Part shown: positions 8,072 to 16,967 of the stretch, piece after piece
How positions within the stretch are numbered: position 1 is the stretch's first letter
Layout of the letters: each line of letters begins with the position of its first letter
DNA from: JAJPJX01 sp964568355
Lineage (GTDB): Bacteria; Acidobacteriota; Terriglobia; Bryobacterales; Bryobacteraceae
Length of the DNA stretch: 50,563 nt
Assembly (NCBI GenBank): GCA_964568355.1
Contig: CAZMRK010000114.1
Span: 1-50,563, forward strand
Reading direction: 5' to 3'
Notes under the pieces: model-generated
The model's input: only the letters and a program-made list of their open reading frames with translations
Told to the model about the DNA's origin: nothing
Database searches by the model: none
Made by a program: the position numbers and the translations under genes

Positions 8072-9748
8072 ATGAGTAGCGAAAACAGACCGGCGCTCGG
8101 CTCCATGCCGCCGAGTGAAGCGCGGGGCACAGGTCCAAGCGCGGCGCCCATGAGCCCCCATCCGTACATTGGAGTTCTGGGTGTCTTTCTCGGGGCGACG
8201 ATCGCGACTCTGAACTCGCGCCTGCTCAGCGTGGGCCTGGCGGATCTGCGCGGCGCGCTTGGTGCGGGCTTCGACGAGGCATCCTGGATTCCCACAGCGC
8301 TCAACATGGCCACCATGTTCATCGGGCCGTTTTCGGTTTGGCTCGCCACCCTATTCGGGCCGCGAGCGGTGCTGCTTTCGTCGGGTGCCATCTTCACCGT
8401 CGTTTCGCTCCTGCTGCCGTTCGCCCCCTCGCTGCCGGCGGTCCTGGCGCTGCAGGTTGTGGCGGGCCTGTCCTCCGGAACGTTCTATCCGCTGACGCTC
8501 ACGTTCGTGGTGCGTAATCTGCCCCCAAAGCTGATCATCTTAGGAGTCGGCGCTTATGCTCTCGATATCGTGTTCACCAGCAACATCGGGGCGCTGATCC
8601 AGGGCATTCTGGTCGAACACCTCTCGTGGCGGTGGATGTTCTGGTGCCCGGCCGTCCTCACACCGCTCATGATGCTCTGTGTGTATGCCGGAGTCCCCCG
8701 GCTGCCGAACCACGCAAGGCCGTTCCTACGCACAACAGACTGGCGGGGGTTCCTCTATGTGAGCCTGGGCCTGAGCCTGATCTATGGCGCGCTCGACCAG
8801 GGCGAGCGTCTCGACTGGTTGAACTCCGGCCTGGTGGTTGCTCTCCTGGCAGCTGGATCGTTCCTGCTCCTTGTGGCCGCCGGACGGCGCTATCGCAGTC
8901 CGAATCCCATGATCAACCTGCCGTTTCTGAATGCTCGCAATGTCATCATCCTGGGACTGGGCATTTTCTTCATCCGCTTCACCCTGCTGACATCCATCCT
9001 GGTCATCCCCGGCTATCTCGGCAACGTGCAGCAGTATCGGGCACTCCAGACCGGCGCGTCGCTTGCGTGGGTGGCGGCACCGGAGTTCGTGTTCGTGTGG
9101 ATCGCAGCCCTCCTCACAATATTTATCAACTCGAGAATCGTGATGGCTGCCGGATTCGGGACTATCGCCGTCGCCGCCTGGCTCTGCGCCCACCTGGACA
9201 GCTCGTGGTCCGGGCAGAGCTTCGTGCTCCGCGAGGTGCTGCTCGCCGCCGGCATCGCCCTGGCCTTTGTGGGACTCGTCACCAGCCTTCTGCTTCTTGC
9301 ACTCGAAATGGGAGCGGTCACAAGCGTGGGAAATGCGGCTACCTTTTCAAGCAGCATGCATGGGATGCGCATCCTGGGCGGACAGGCGGGCGTGGCGCTG
9401 CTGACCCACTTTCTTTCAGAGCGCGAGAAGTTCCACTCGAATATGCTCGGCCTTGGTGTGGACGCCGGCAACTGGATCACAGCGGAACGCCTTCGGGGCC
9501 TGGCGGCGGCGTTCGCGCCGGTATCGAACGGCATGGAGGAGGCGCAGGCGCGCGCGGCAGCCTTGTTAGGTTACCAGGTTCGTGCGCAGGCGTACACGCT
9601 GGCCTGCGGCGATGCCTTGCTGCTGGTCTGCGCGGCAATCGTCTCGTATCTGCTCATAGCGGCGTTCCTCCGGCCCAGCCAGATTCAACTCAGCGACCTT
9701 CGGCGCAGCACCCGGGCGCAAAGAAAGCCAACAAGCCGGACGGAATGA
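8072..9748 (+). CDS. DHA2-family MFS efflux transporter (EmrB/QacA-like)
   Basis: 558-residue inner-membrane proton-driven transporter with about 14 predicted helices, the length usual for the 14-helix DHA2 group. After a proline-rich cytoplasmic tail (1-30) come the recognisable helix-1 segment (LGVFLGATIATLNSRLLSVG), the EASWIPTALNMATMF region, and a helix-5 region GGLSSGTFYPLTL-like stretch (LSSGTFYPLTLTFVVRN) followed by SWRWMFWCPA, which is typical of EmrB. It is divergent from the membrane fusion and TolC-like genes and should form the pump with them. A second ORF overlaps its stop region: an ATG at 9745 could couple translation of the next gene. Substrate unknown. Confidence 0.92.
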   Translation: MSSENRPALGSMPPSEARGTGPSAAPMSPHPYIGVLGVFLGATIATLNSRLLSVGLADLRGALGAGFDEASWIPTALNMATMFIGPFSVWLATLFGPRAVLLSSGAIFTVVSLLLPFAPSLPAVLALQVVAGLSSGTFYPLTLTFVVRNLPPKLIILGVGAYALDIVFTSNIGALIQGILVEHLSWRWMFWCPAVLTPLMMLCVYAGVPRLPNHARPFLRTTDWRGFLYVSLGLSLIYGALDQGERLDWLNSGLVVALLAAGSFLLLVAAGRRYRSPNPMINLPFLNARNVIILGLGIFFIRFTLLTSILVIPGYLGNVQQYRALQTGASLAWVAAPEFVFVWIAALLTIFINSRIVMAAGFGTIAVAAWLCAHLDSSWSGQSFVLREVLLAAGIALAFVGLVTSLLLLALEMGAVTSVGNAATFSSSMHGMRILGGQAGVALLTHFLSEREKFHSNMLGLGVDAGNWITAERLRGLAAAFAPVSNGMEEAQARAAALLGYQVRAQAYTLACGDALLLVCAAIVSYLLIAAFLRPSQIQLSDLRRSTRAQRKPTSRTE

Positions 9749-9771
9749 GACTCATTCCGGTTGAGAATAAA

Positions 9772-10998
9772 ATGAGCCGGATATCGAGACGGGCTTTTCC
9801 CATCTTTGTTCTATTCGCCGCAATCTGCTTGCCGGATGCCGTCCGGGCGCAGTTGCGAAGCGACCAGATCGAGTCCGCCAGGGACGAAAAAGAGGCGCAC
9901 CTCGAGCCCGAGCAGCCTTCGCGGCCGGAACGGGACTTTGTCCGGGCACAGAACAGCCTGCCTTATCGATTGCTCACCGGACAAGTCGGCGGGTTCGGCA
10001 TCGGCTTCGGCCAGATCGCCCCAGGCTCCGGATTCTCGATCGGTCCCCAGTACAAGCGAACGGATTTGCTCGATGGCCGGCTCACGTTCAGTGCCGGCGC
10101 GCGAGTGGCCGCGAACCAGTCCTATCTCGGGCGCCTCGACCTGACACTCTACGGATTGCCCGGCGACCGAGGATTCCTCGGATTCAGCGTAGTCCATCGC
10201 GACATCTCCGAGATGCCGTATTACGGCCCCGGCCCAAGTTCCGATAAGTCCGGCCGCAGCAATTTCAGGCTGGAAGACACGAACCTGGAGGTCAGCCCGG
10301 GCATTCAACTATGGCGCAATCTGCGAGTAGGAGCCATCGGATCGCATCTCGCGGTGAACACCGGCCCAGGACATTCGAGCACATATATCTCCGCCGAGCA
10401 TCAGTACGGCCCCAACGTGACTCCGGGCATCGACCGCCAGTCCAGTTTCTGGCGCGGCGGCGGATTTGTCGAATACGATTGGCGCGACCGGCCCTCCGGG
10501 ACTACGCGCGGAGGCAAATATTTTGCCCGCTACCTGCGCTACCTGGACCGGGACCTCGGCCGGTACAGCTTTTTCCGCCTAGATCTGGATGCTTCGCAGT
10601 ATGTGCCGCTGCTGAATGGAACGCATGTCATCGCGCTGCACGGATCGTCCTCGCTCACCAGCCACAACGGAAGTCAGACGGTGCCGTTCTATCTGCAGCC
10701 GACTCTCGGTGGCTCAGACACTCTGCGAGGTTATCGCTTCTTTCGCTTCTACGGCGACAACTCGGTCATGATCAACGCCGAGTACCGGTGGCAGATTTCG
10801 CCGCTTCTCGATATGGCTGTTTTCAGCGACGCCGGCAAGGTTTTCAACCGTTGGGAGCAATGGAATCTTCACTCGCTCGAAAGCGACGTGGGCTTCGGGT
10901 TCCGTTTCAAGTTCCGGGGAAGAGTGGCATTGAATCTCGACACGGGTTTCAGTCACGAAGGGTTTCAGATATGGTTTCGCGTAAACGACTTATTTTGA
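9772..10998 (+). CDS. Omp85-like outer membrane beta-barrel protein
   Basis: 408 residues with a clean Sec signal peptide (SRRAFPIFVLFAAICLPDAVRA, cleaved near residue 26) starting at ATG 9772; an upstream ATG at 9745 overlapping the transporter stop is possible. The mature protein is rich in alternating strands. It carries the signature of the C-terminal barrel of the Omp85 (BamA/TamA) superfamily: LGGSDTLRGYRFFRFYG, then INAEYRWQISPLLDMAVFSDAGKVF and a C-terminal aromatic (WFRVNDLF). No POTRA repeats are present before the barrel, so it is a short barrel-only member and not BamA itself. The next gene starts inside it (28-base overlap), which argues for a joint function. Role unknown. Confidence 0.8.
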   Translation: MSRISRRAFPIFVLFAAICLPDAVRAQLRSDQIESARDEKEAHLEPEQPSRPERDFVRAQNSLPYRLLTGQVGGFGIGFGQIAPGSGFSIGPQYKRTDLLDGRLTFSAGARVAANQSYLGRLDLTLYGLPGDRGFLGFSVVHRDISEMPYYGPGPSSDKSGRSNFRLEDTNLEVSPGIQLWRNLRVGAIGSHLAVNTGPGHSSTYISAEHQYGPNVTPGIDRQSSFWRGGGFVEYDWRDRPSGTTRGGKYFARYLRYLDRDLGRYSFFRLDLDASQYVPLLNGTHVIALHGSSSLTSHNGSQTVPFYLQPTLGGSDTLRGYRFFRFYGDNSVMINAEYRWQISPLLDMAVFSDAGKVFNRWEQWNLHSLESDVGFGFRFKFRGRVALNLDTGFSHEGFQIWFRVNDLF

Positions 10999-12644
10999 TC
11001 GCAGCCGGCAGTCTCTTCGCTACATTGGCGTGCTGCCTCAGCGCAGCGGACCTGACGCGCCCCTCCGGCAGGAAGTTTTATCCCGACGACCCGATTTGGC
11101 GCGAACCGGCGCCGAGGGCGGTGACAAAAGTCGCAGTGCGAAAAGTAGACGATCTCTATGACTTCGTCGCGAACTCATACGTCACCCCGGGACGCGAAGG
11201 CAAGTCGGGGAGACTAACGACCAGGAGCGCGCTGGATATCAATACGGTGGGCGAAGTCCCTGATGGCCCCTGGTACACGAACCGGCACTGGCTGCGGCGC
11301 ATGTCGATCGCCGAGTTGCAGCGCGGCCCGGGGAACGAAACTCCGCCCGACCGCGCTGCCCGGTGGAAAGTGGTTGCGGCCAAGAGCGACGGCGTGACAC
11401 CTGGTTTCGTGATCGAAGATGCCCGCGGCAATCGCTATCTGCTGAAGTTTGATCCACCCGACGCGCCGGAGTTGTGCTCCGCGGCAGATGTGGTCGGCAG
11501 CAAGTTCTTCTATGCGCTCGGCTATTACACGCCGGAGAACTACATCGTCCGCTTTCGAAGCGAAGCTCTCGCGATTGACGGCGCCGTCACGTGGAAGGAT
11601 GCGCAGGGGCGCCAACATCCGCTGACGCACAGCGCCATCGCCCGTCTTCTCAAGCGGCAGCCGAAGGCAGCGGATGGAACCTACCGCGCGTTGGCGAGCC
11701 GCTGGATCGGCGGAAAGGTTGTGGGGCCGTTCAGCTACCGCGGCACGCGCAGCGACGATCCGAACGATACGATTCCCCACGAGGACCGTCGCGTTCTGCG
11801 CGGCCTGGCCGTTTTTTGTGCGTGGCTGAACCATCACGATACCCGCTCCATTAATTCGATGGACACGCTGGTCACGGAGAACGGCCGGCAGTACCTCAGG
11901 CATTACCTGATGGACTTCGGCTCCATTCTCGGCAGCGCGGGCTACGGCCCCAAGGAGCCCTGGGTGGGGCACCAGTATTACATCTCGCGCCGGGATGCAG
12001 TGGTGCAGACAGTCACCTTTGGCTTCTACGCGCCGCGCTGGATGCGGTCGGACTATCCGCGGCTCCGCGGAGTCGGACGGCTCGATTCGTGGTCCTTCGA
12101 CCCACCCGCATGGAAGTCGAACTATCCGAACCCGGCGTTCCTGATGATGGACTCAAACGATGCGTTCTGGGCGGCGAAGCAGGTCGCCACGTTCAGCGAT
12201 GCCGAGATCCGGGCGATCGTGGCTACCGGGGAACTGAGCGACCCGAAAGCTGCCGACTGGATCGCGCGATGCCTGATCGAGCGCCGCAACCGGATCGCGC
12301 AGGCGTGGTATTCGAGAGCGCTTCCACTGGACCGGTTCCGCATCGCCGATGGCCGGCTGGCTTTCGACGATCTGGGCGCGGCTCTCCCGCTGCCGGCCGG
12401 GCAGAGCTACGACGTACGCTGGTCGGCGTTCGATAACGAAACGGGTCAACTTGCCGCCATTGCCGGGGCGAGCGGAGCGAAGCTGCCGGCGTTAGGCCGC
12501 AATGCGGAACACGTCGCGGCCGATGTAACCTGCAGCGGCTCCCCTGACTCGTGTCCGGAAAGCATTCGGGTTTACTTGCGGCGCGGTGACTCTGCCTGGA
12601 ACGTCGTGGGCGTGGACCGATACCAGAATCGAAAGCAACCATGA
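10971..12644 (+). CDS. exported protein of unknown function with kinase-like motifs
   Basis: 557 residues. ATG 10971 lies inside the barrel gene and gives a Sec signal peptide (KRLILIAAGSLFATLACCLSA). I recognise no named family. Several motifs match the order of a PI3K/HipA-type protein kinase fold: a beta-strand lysine K159 in RYLLKFD, an acidic residue in the next helix (SAADVVGSKFFYALGY), D290-T-R-S-I-N295 resembling the catalytic D-R-H-x-x-N pattern, and D315-F-G in YLMDFGSILG, the metal-binding position. Because it is exported, a kinase would need ATP outside the cytoplasm. Its stop overlaps the start of a Ser/Thr kinase gene by four bases. The kinase reading is inference; it could equally be an inactive or differently used fold. 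Confidence 0.7.
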   Translation: MVSRKRLILIAAGSLFATLACCLSAADLTRPSGRKFYPDDPIWREPAPRAVTKVAVRKVDDLYDFVANSYVTPGREGKSGRLTTRSALDINTVGEVPDGPWYTNRHWLRRMSIAELQRGPGNETPPDRAARWKVVAAKSDGVTPGFVIEDARGNRYLLKFDPPDAPELCSAADVVGSKFFYALGYYTPENYIVRFRSEALAIDGAVTWKDAQGRQHPLTHSAIARLLKRQPKAADGTYRALASRWIGGKVVGPFSYRGTRSDDPNDTIPHEDRRVLRGLAVFCAWLNHHDTRSINSMDTLVTENGRQYLRHYLMDFGSILGSAGYGPKEPWVGHQYYISRRDAVVQTVTFGFYAPRWMRSDYPRLRGVGRLDSWSFDPPAWKSNYPNPAFLMMDSNDAFWAAKQVATFSDAEIRAIVATGELSDPKAADWIARCLIERRNRIAQAWYSRALPLDRFRIADGRLAFDDLGAALPLPAGQSYDVRWSAFDNETGQLAAIAGASGAKLPALGRNAEHVAADVTCSGSPDSCPESIRVYLRRGDSAWNVVGVDRYQNRKQP

Positions 12645-14272
12645 GCCCGGCGGACCTCATCGCGGAAACGGCAGCAAGCCTCAGCGCGCCGGTCTCGGCA
12701 CCACACCCGGGCGCTGATCTGCATTGCGCCCGAAACCGCAGACCGGAGAGTCCCCGGAGCAAGGCTCGTATCGATCAACGGGTGGCCGCCGACGCCGCTC
12801 ACCGGCTGGGAACATTGGCCATTCTCACCGGCATCTCCGTTGTCGGGATGACGCTGGCGCAGAACGCACTTCAGCCCGAGCTGGCCGCCGCGCACAGGGC
12901 ACCGTTGTTCCAGCTCTCGGCCCTGTTGCTGGTGCTGGCTTCGCTGGGTTTGGCTGCGCTCGAACGATGCGGCCTCGCGCGGGCACAGACGCTGCTCGAC
13001 CTCGGGTTGGCGTTCGAGGTCGCGGGCGCGTTCGTCATCGCCACCATGGAGAACTCGCTCCCGTGGGCAAACTCGCCGGTGCGGGGATCGAGTACCGTGG
13101 CCGTCTGGATCGCGGTTTGCATCCTTGTTATTCCGAACCGGCTCGCAAAGAGCCTTGCCGCGGCGCTTGGGTCAGTGGCCATGATTCCGATCGCCCATTT
13201 GGTCTGCTCCCACGCTTTGGGGTATCCGGCGCTGTCCTGGGAGCGCTTGCTCAGTTACATGCTGAGCGCGCCGCTCGTCGCAGGTTGGACGCTTTTCATC
13301 AGTACGCGTGCGTACCGGATGCAGCACGACGTCACGCGTCTGGAAGCGCTCGGAAGCTACCGGCTGGAGAGCCTGCTGGGCAAAGGCGGCATGGGCGAGG
13401 TGTGGCGGGCGCGGCACCACATGCTTCGCAGGGATGCCGCCGTGAAGCTGGTGCTGCCGGATCTGCTCGCGCGAGCCGGGGCTGCGGAGATGCGGCGCAT
13501 TCACGAACGCTTTGAGCGCGAGGCGCAGGCCATCGCTTCCCTGCGCTCGCCGCACACGGTGGCGCTGTACGACTTCGGCATCGCCGACAACGGCTCGCTG
13601 TACTACGTGATGGAACTGCTCGAAGGCCTTGACCTCCAAAGGCTTGTCGAGCGCCACGGTCCGCAGCCGCCGGGAAGGGTGATCTCCCTGCTGCGGCAGG
13701 CGTGCGATTCGCTCGAGGAAGCGCACGGCCTCGGCATGGTGCACCGCGATGTGAAACCGACGAATCTGTTCGTCTGCCGCATGGGCACGCAGGTGGATGT
13801 GGTCAAGGTACTCGATTTCGGCCTGGTAAAGGCCGCGGTGGAGCCGGGAGAATCGCTGGCGAGTATGCACCGCGAAACCAGCGGGACGCCGGCGTTTATG
13901 TCTCCGGAGCAAGTGTACGGCGAAGCCGATGTTGACGCGCGCGCCGACGTGTACGGCCTGGGCTGCGTCGCGTACTACCTTCTGACCGGGACCCTGGTCT
14001 TCGATGAGGCCACGGCGGTCGCAACGGCGCTCGCGCATGTCGGCAAAGACCCTGCGCCGCCGAGCCGGCGAACGGAGGTGCCCATACCGGCTTCTCTCGA
14101 ACGAGTGGTGATGGCCTGCCTCGCCAAAAAGCGCGACGACCGGCCGGGGTCGATCTCCGAGCTCGCGAGCATGTTCGACAACTGCACGGACGTGGCAGCC
14201 TGGACACGCGCCGATGCGCGGCAGTGGTGGGACATCCACTATCCGCCGCGCGCCCAAAGGGTGACGGCCTGA
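12641..14272 (+). CDS. membrane-anchored Ser/Thr protein kinase (PknB-type)
   Basis: 543 residues. The N-terminal half (about 55-225) contains five or six hydrophobic helices; the C-terminal half (240-510) is a complete Hanks-type kinase: glycine loop GKGGMGEV (247-254), K269 in AVKLV, catalytic HRDVKPTN with D370, DFG with D392, and TPAFMSPEQ in the activation segment. Most bacterial PknB-type kinases place the kinase first and the helix and sensor after it; here the order is reversed, with a multi-helix module first and no extracellular domain. It is translationally coupled (ATGA, 12641-12644) to the exported kinase-like gene and ends 40 bases before the nucleotide-translocase-like gene. 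Confidence 0.93.
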   Translation: MSPADLIAETAASLSAPVSAPHPGADLHCARNRRPESPRSKARIDQRVAADAAHRLGTLAILTGISVVGMTLAQNALQPELAAAHRAPLFQLSALLLVLASLGLAALERCGLARAQTLLDLGLAFEVAGAFVIATMENSLPWANSPVRGSSTVAVWIAVCILVIPNRLAKSLAAALGSVAMIPIAHLVCSHALGYPALSWERLLSYMLSAPLVAGWTLFISTRAYRMQHDVTRLEALGSYRLESLLGKGGMGEVWRARHHMLRRDAAVKLVLPDLLARAGAAEMRRIHERFEREAQAIASLRSPHTVALYDFGIADNGSLYYVMELLEGLDLQRLVERHGPQPPGRVISLLRQACDSLEEAHGLGMVHRDVKPTNLFVCRMGTQVDVVKVLDFGLVKAAVEPGESLASMHRETSGTPAFMSPEQVYGEADVDARADVYGLGCVAYYLLTGTLVFDEATAVATALAHVGKDPAPPSRRTEVPIPASLERVVMACLAKKRDDRPGSISELASMFDNCTDVAAWTRADARQWWDIHYPPRAQRVTA

Positions 14273-14312
14273 GCACCGGCGCGCCGGGCGCGCAATCAGC
14301 TTCGGACAGAAT

Positions 14313-15680
14313 ATGAATACCCTCCAATCCTTCACCACGATTCAGTTTCCCGATACGGCGCCCAGAAGCAGGCTCGAACGATTCCTCGCGCACTTCGCGG
14401 ATGTTCGTGCAGGCGAGGGCGTGGGCGTGCTCCTCTTCGCTCTGAACCTGTTCCTGGTTCTCGCCTCGTACTACATGCTCAAAACCGTGCGCGAGGCGCT
14501 CATTCTGACGCAGGGCGGAGCGGAAGTGAAGACGTACTCGTCCGCGGGCCAAGCCATCCTGCTGCTGGCCGTCGTGCCGGCATTCGGGACGCTCTCTTCG
14601 CGTGTCAGCCGCGTGAGGCTCATCGCCGGCGTGACACTGTTTTTTGTGTTCAACATTGCGATTTTCGTGACGTTCGGCAAGCTCGGATTTCGCGAAGGAG
14701 TTCCGTATTTCCTGTGGGTGGGTGTGTTCAATGTGATGGTGGTAGCGCAGCTCTGGGCTTTTGCGAACGATCTCTATACGCCGGAACAAGGAGAGCGCCT
14801 GTTCCCGCTCATCGGACTTGGAAGCTCCCTGGGCGCCTGCCTCGGCGCAGTGGCCGCGACCGCAATGGTTCGATGGTGCGGGCCCTACGGCCTGATGACC
14901 GCCGGCGGTGTTGTCCTCGCGGCTAGTGCGCCGCTAAGCCGGTGGATCCATTATCGCCACATTGCGAGGTCCGGCCTGCGCGAGCAAAAAGCCGCGGAGA
15001 AGCCGCTCGGGCGGGACGGCGGTTTCCAACTCATTTTTCGAGACCGCTATCTGTTGCTGATTGCCGCTCTCGTCGTGCTGCTGAATGTCGTGAACAGCTC
15101 CGGCGAGTTTCTGCTCAGCAAGCTGGTGGCAGAGGCGGCTGCGCGTGCCTTCCCGAGTGCCGTGGCCATGGACGCGGAACGGCAGAAGTTCGTGGGGGGG
15201 TTCTACGGCGAGTTTTTTGGCTGGGTGAATATCATCGGCCTTTTCTTGCAGACTTTCGTGGTGTCCCGGGTCTTCAAAGCGATTGGTGCCGGCGGAGCGC
15301 TGTTCATCCTGCCGTTGATCGCTCTCACAGGATATTCGGTGATTCTGGTGGCTCCCGTCCTGGGCCTGGTGCGAGTGCTGAAGGTGCTGGAAAACGGCAC
15401 GGACTATTCCATCCAGAGCACCGCACAACAGGCCCTGTTTCTGCCGACGAGCCGCGAGGCGAAGTACAAGGCGAAAGCCGCCATTGACGCCTTCTTTATG
15501 CGCTTCGGCGATGTGCTGCAGGCGGTGATCGTGTTTGTGGGGACCACGCTCGGCCTGGCTGTGCCCGCATTCGCGACGCTCAACATTGCGCTGACTATGC
15601 TCTGGCTGTTCCTTGTCGGCACGCTGGCGCGTGAATATAAGAGGCGCGTGGTGCGGCGGCCGGTCGCCGCCGCGCGCTGA
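14313..15680 (+). CDS. NTP/NDP exchange transporter family protein (ATP/ADP translocase-like)
   Basis: 455 residues with about 11-12 predicted helices. It matches the ATP:ADP antiporter (TlcA/Npt) superfamily of plastids and intracellular bacteria, with the typical early segment LNLFLVLASYYMLKTVREALIL, then LWAFANDLYTPEQGERLFPLIGLGSS-type region, and later LKVLENGTDYSIQSTAQQALFLPTSREAKYKAKAAID, of which only short parts are quoted. Free-living bacteria also carry members whose substrates are unknown. It is the last gene of the run that begins with the efflux transporter, 40 bases after the Ser/Thr kinase, and is followed by repeat copy C. Actual nucleotide exchange is not proven by the family alone. 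Confidence 0.87.
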   Translation: MNTLQSFTTIQFPDTAPRSRLERFLAHFADVRAGEGVGVLLFALNLFLVLASYYMLKTVREALILTQGGAEVKTYSSAGQAILLLAVVPAFGTLSSRVSRVRLIAGVTLFFVFNIAIFVTFGKLGFREGVPYFLWVGVFNVMVVAQLWAFANDLYTPEQGERLFPLIGLGSSLGACLGAVAATAMVRWCGPYGLMTAGGVVLAASAPLSRWIHYRHIARSGLREQKAAEKPLGRDGGFQLIFRDRYLLLIAALVVLLNVVNSSGEFLLSKLVAEAAARAFPSAVAMDAERQKFVGGFYGEFFGWVNIIGLFLQTFVVSRVFKAIGAGGALFILPLIALTGYSVILVAPVLGLVRVLKVLENGTDYSIQSTAQQALFLPTSREAKYKAKAAIDAFFMRFGDVLQAVIVFVGTTLGLAVPAFATLNIALTMLWLFLVGTLAREYKRRVVRRPVAAAR

Positions 15681-15698
15681 AGCGCTACGGCGCGGCTT
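15670..15698. repeat. interspersed GC-rich hairpin repeat, copy C (short)
   Basis: CGCGCGCTGAAGCGCTACGG followed by CGCGGCTTGG; a degenerate copy of the unit at 5192-5226. It overlaps the last codons and stop of the translocase-like gene. Confidence 0.55.
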
Positions 15699-15733
15699 GG
15701 TAAGTGTATGCAAAAGGCAGAGAGGAAGGCAAG

Positions 15734-15820
15734 GACCCGAACGCGGCCAGCGCGGTCGGTAGGCTTCCCAAGCCATTTTCCGGCGGGCGACGGCGCTACT
15801 CCGGTCGTCCAGAGCACCGT
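15734..15820 (-). pseudogene. fragment of a type II NADH dehydrogenase gene
   Basis: On the minus strand one frame encodes about 29 residues (TVLWTTGVAPSPAGKWLG then TDRAGRVRV) that align without gaps with TVIWTAGVTPSPAGKWLN...TDRAGRVRV of the intact NDH-2 at 42286-43599. The flanking codons on both sides show no further similarity, so this is an isolated internal piece of a former ndh gene in the gap before the SDR gene. DNA identity to the intact copy is moderate, so it is not a recent duplicate. The match is seen directly within the window; the history is inference. Confidence 0.75.
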
Positions 15821-15929
15821 CCGAGCACGCCGACGACTTCTCCGAGAAGGAATTGAGAAATGCATCAGAGTCTCATGTGCCAACAAAACCGCTGGCGAAC
15901 TGCTCTTCCACTTCGGGAGGATCGTTTCA

Positions 15930-16805
15930 ATGAATGCGATCAAAACCGACTTGCGTGGCAAGGTGGCCGTCATCACCGGCGCGGCGAGCGGTATCGGACT
16001 GGCGCTGGCAAAGGTTGCGGCAAAGCGTGGGATGAAGGTTGCGTTAGCAGATATAAACCAAGATGCGTTGCAGTCTGCACTTTCGGCAGTTCACGCTGAC
16101 GGGGGTGATAGCATCGTGGTCAAGACCGACGTGTCCCAAAGGTCCGATCTCGAGACATTGCGCCGGCAAACGAATGAGCAACTCGGTCCGCCTTGGCTCC
16201 TATGCAACAATGCCGGGATCACAACGCTGGCACTGGCCTGGAAGCACACTGAGGCTGACTGGAGGCGCGCCTTTGATATCAATGTTTACGGCGTGGTTAA
16301 TGGGTTGCTCACTTTCCTGCCGGAAATGATGAGGGCGGATTCCGGCCACATCGTAAACACATCATCTGTCGCCGGCCTCTTAACCGTGCCTGGGAGCATT
16401 GCCTATGTGGCCAGCAAGCACGCCGTTGTCGGCCTTTCGGAAACGCTTTACCGGGAGTTGAACGCCGCGGAACGCGCGGTCGGAGTCTCGGTTCTATGCC
16501 CGGGGCTGGTCAGAACAAACATTCTGAAGTCATCGTCTCCTGACAGCGGACAAATAGACTCTGAACATGCATTGGATCCGATGGACGTAGCCGAGCAAAC
16601 CTTCGAAGCGATTCAGTCTCGCCGGTTTTGGATCCTGACGCACGCCCACCAGATGGCGCCGTTCATGGAGGCCCGGGTGCGGCAAGCGCTGACGCAGGCC
16701 AACCCTGACCTCACCAGCATCGACGTCGATGCCGCCCGAATGACCTCCGGGGCAGTCGGATTAGACCTCCTGCACACGACCGCAGCCGCTGGCCAGCATC
16801 AATGA
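15930..16805 (+). CDS. short-chain dehydrogenase/reductase
   Basis: 291-residue classical SDR, an NAD(P)-dependent oxidoreductase. The Rossmann motif TGAASGIG is at 16-23, NNAG at 93-96, the catalytic serine in NTSS (143-146), and Y159-x3-K163. D41 after the second strand (ALADIN) suggests NAD preference. ATG 15930 is preceded by GGGAGG 9 bases upstream; the open frame extends back to 15708 but that stretch shows the relic of another gene on the opposite strand. The substrate cannot be told. It may be co-transcribed with the peroxide genes starting at 16968, after a 162-base gap. Confidence 0.93.
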   Translation: MNAIKTDLRGKVAVITGAASGIGLALAKVAAKRGMKVALADINQDALQSALSAVHADGGDSIVVKTDVSQRSDLETLRRQTNEQLGPPWLLCNNAGITTLALAWKHTEADWRRAFDINVYGVVNGLLTFLPEMMRADSGHIVNTSSVAGLLTVPGSIAYVASKHAVVGLSETLYRELNAAERAVGVSVLCPGLVRTNILKSSSPDSGQIDSEHALDPMDVAEQTFEAIQSRRFWILTHAHQMAPFMEARVRQALTQANPDLTSIDVDAARMTSGAVGLDLLHTTAAAGQHQ

Positions 16806-16967
16806 ACGATCCGACTGCTCTGTCCGTGCTTCGCGACTCGCCATTTGTCGGTGCGGGCCAACAAAGTGTACGACTTTGGTTTTACATTCAGTAAGGGCGC
16901 AACGAGCTGAACTATCGACCTCTCCTTCCTGGAAAAACCCAAACAGAACGGACCAATGAGGAATTCT

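Noticed and set aside
8626..9771. Long upstream extension of the barrel gene frame across the efflux transporter gene
   Set aside because: It is the shadow of the DHA2 transporter in another frame; the signal peptide begins at 9772.
10311..10970. Upstream extension of the exported kinase-like gene frame
   Set aside because: It overlaps the barrel gene and has no family character; the signal peptide at 10971 marks the real start.
13172..14338. 388-codon open frame antisense to the Ser/Thr kinase
   Set aside because: High GC content keeps antisense frames open; composition is arginine/histidine-rich and no motif is present.
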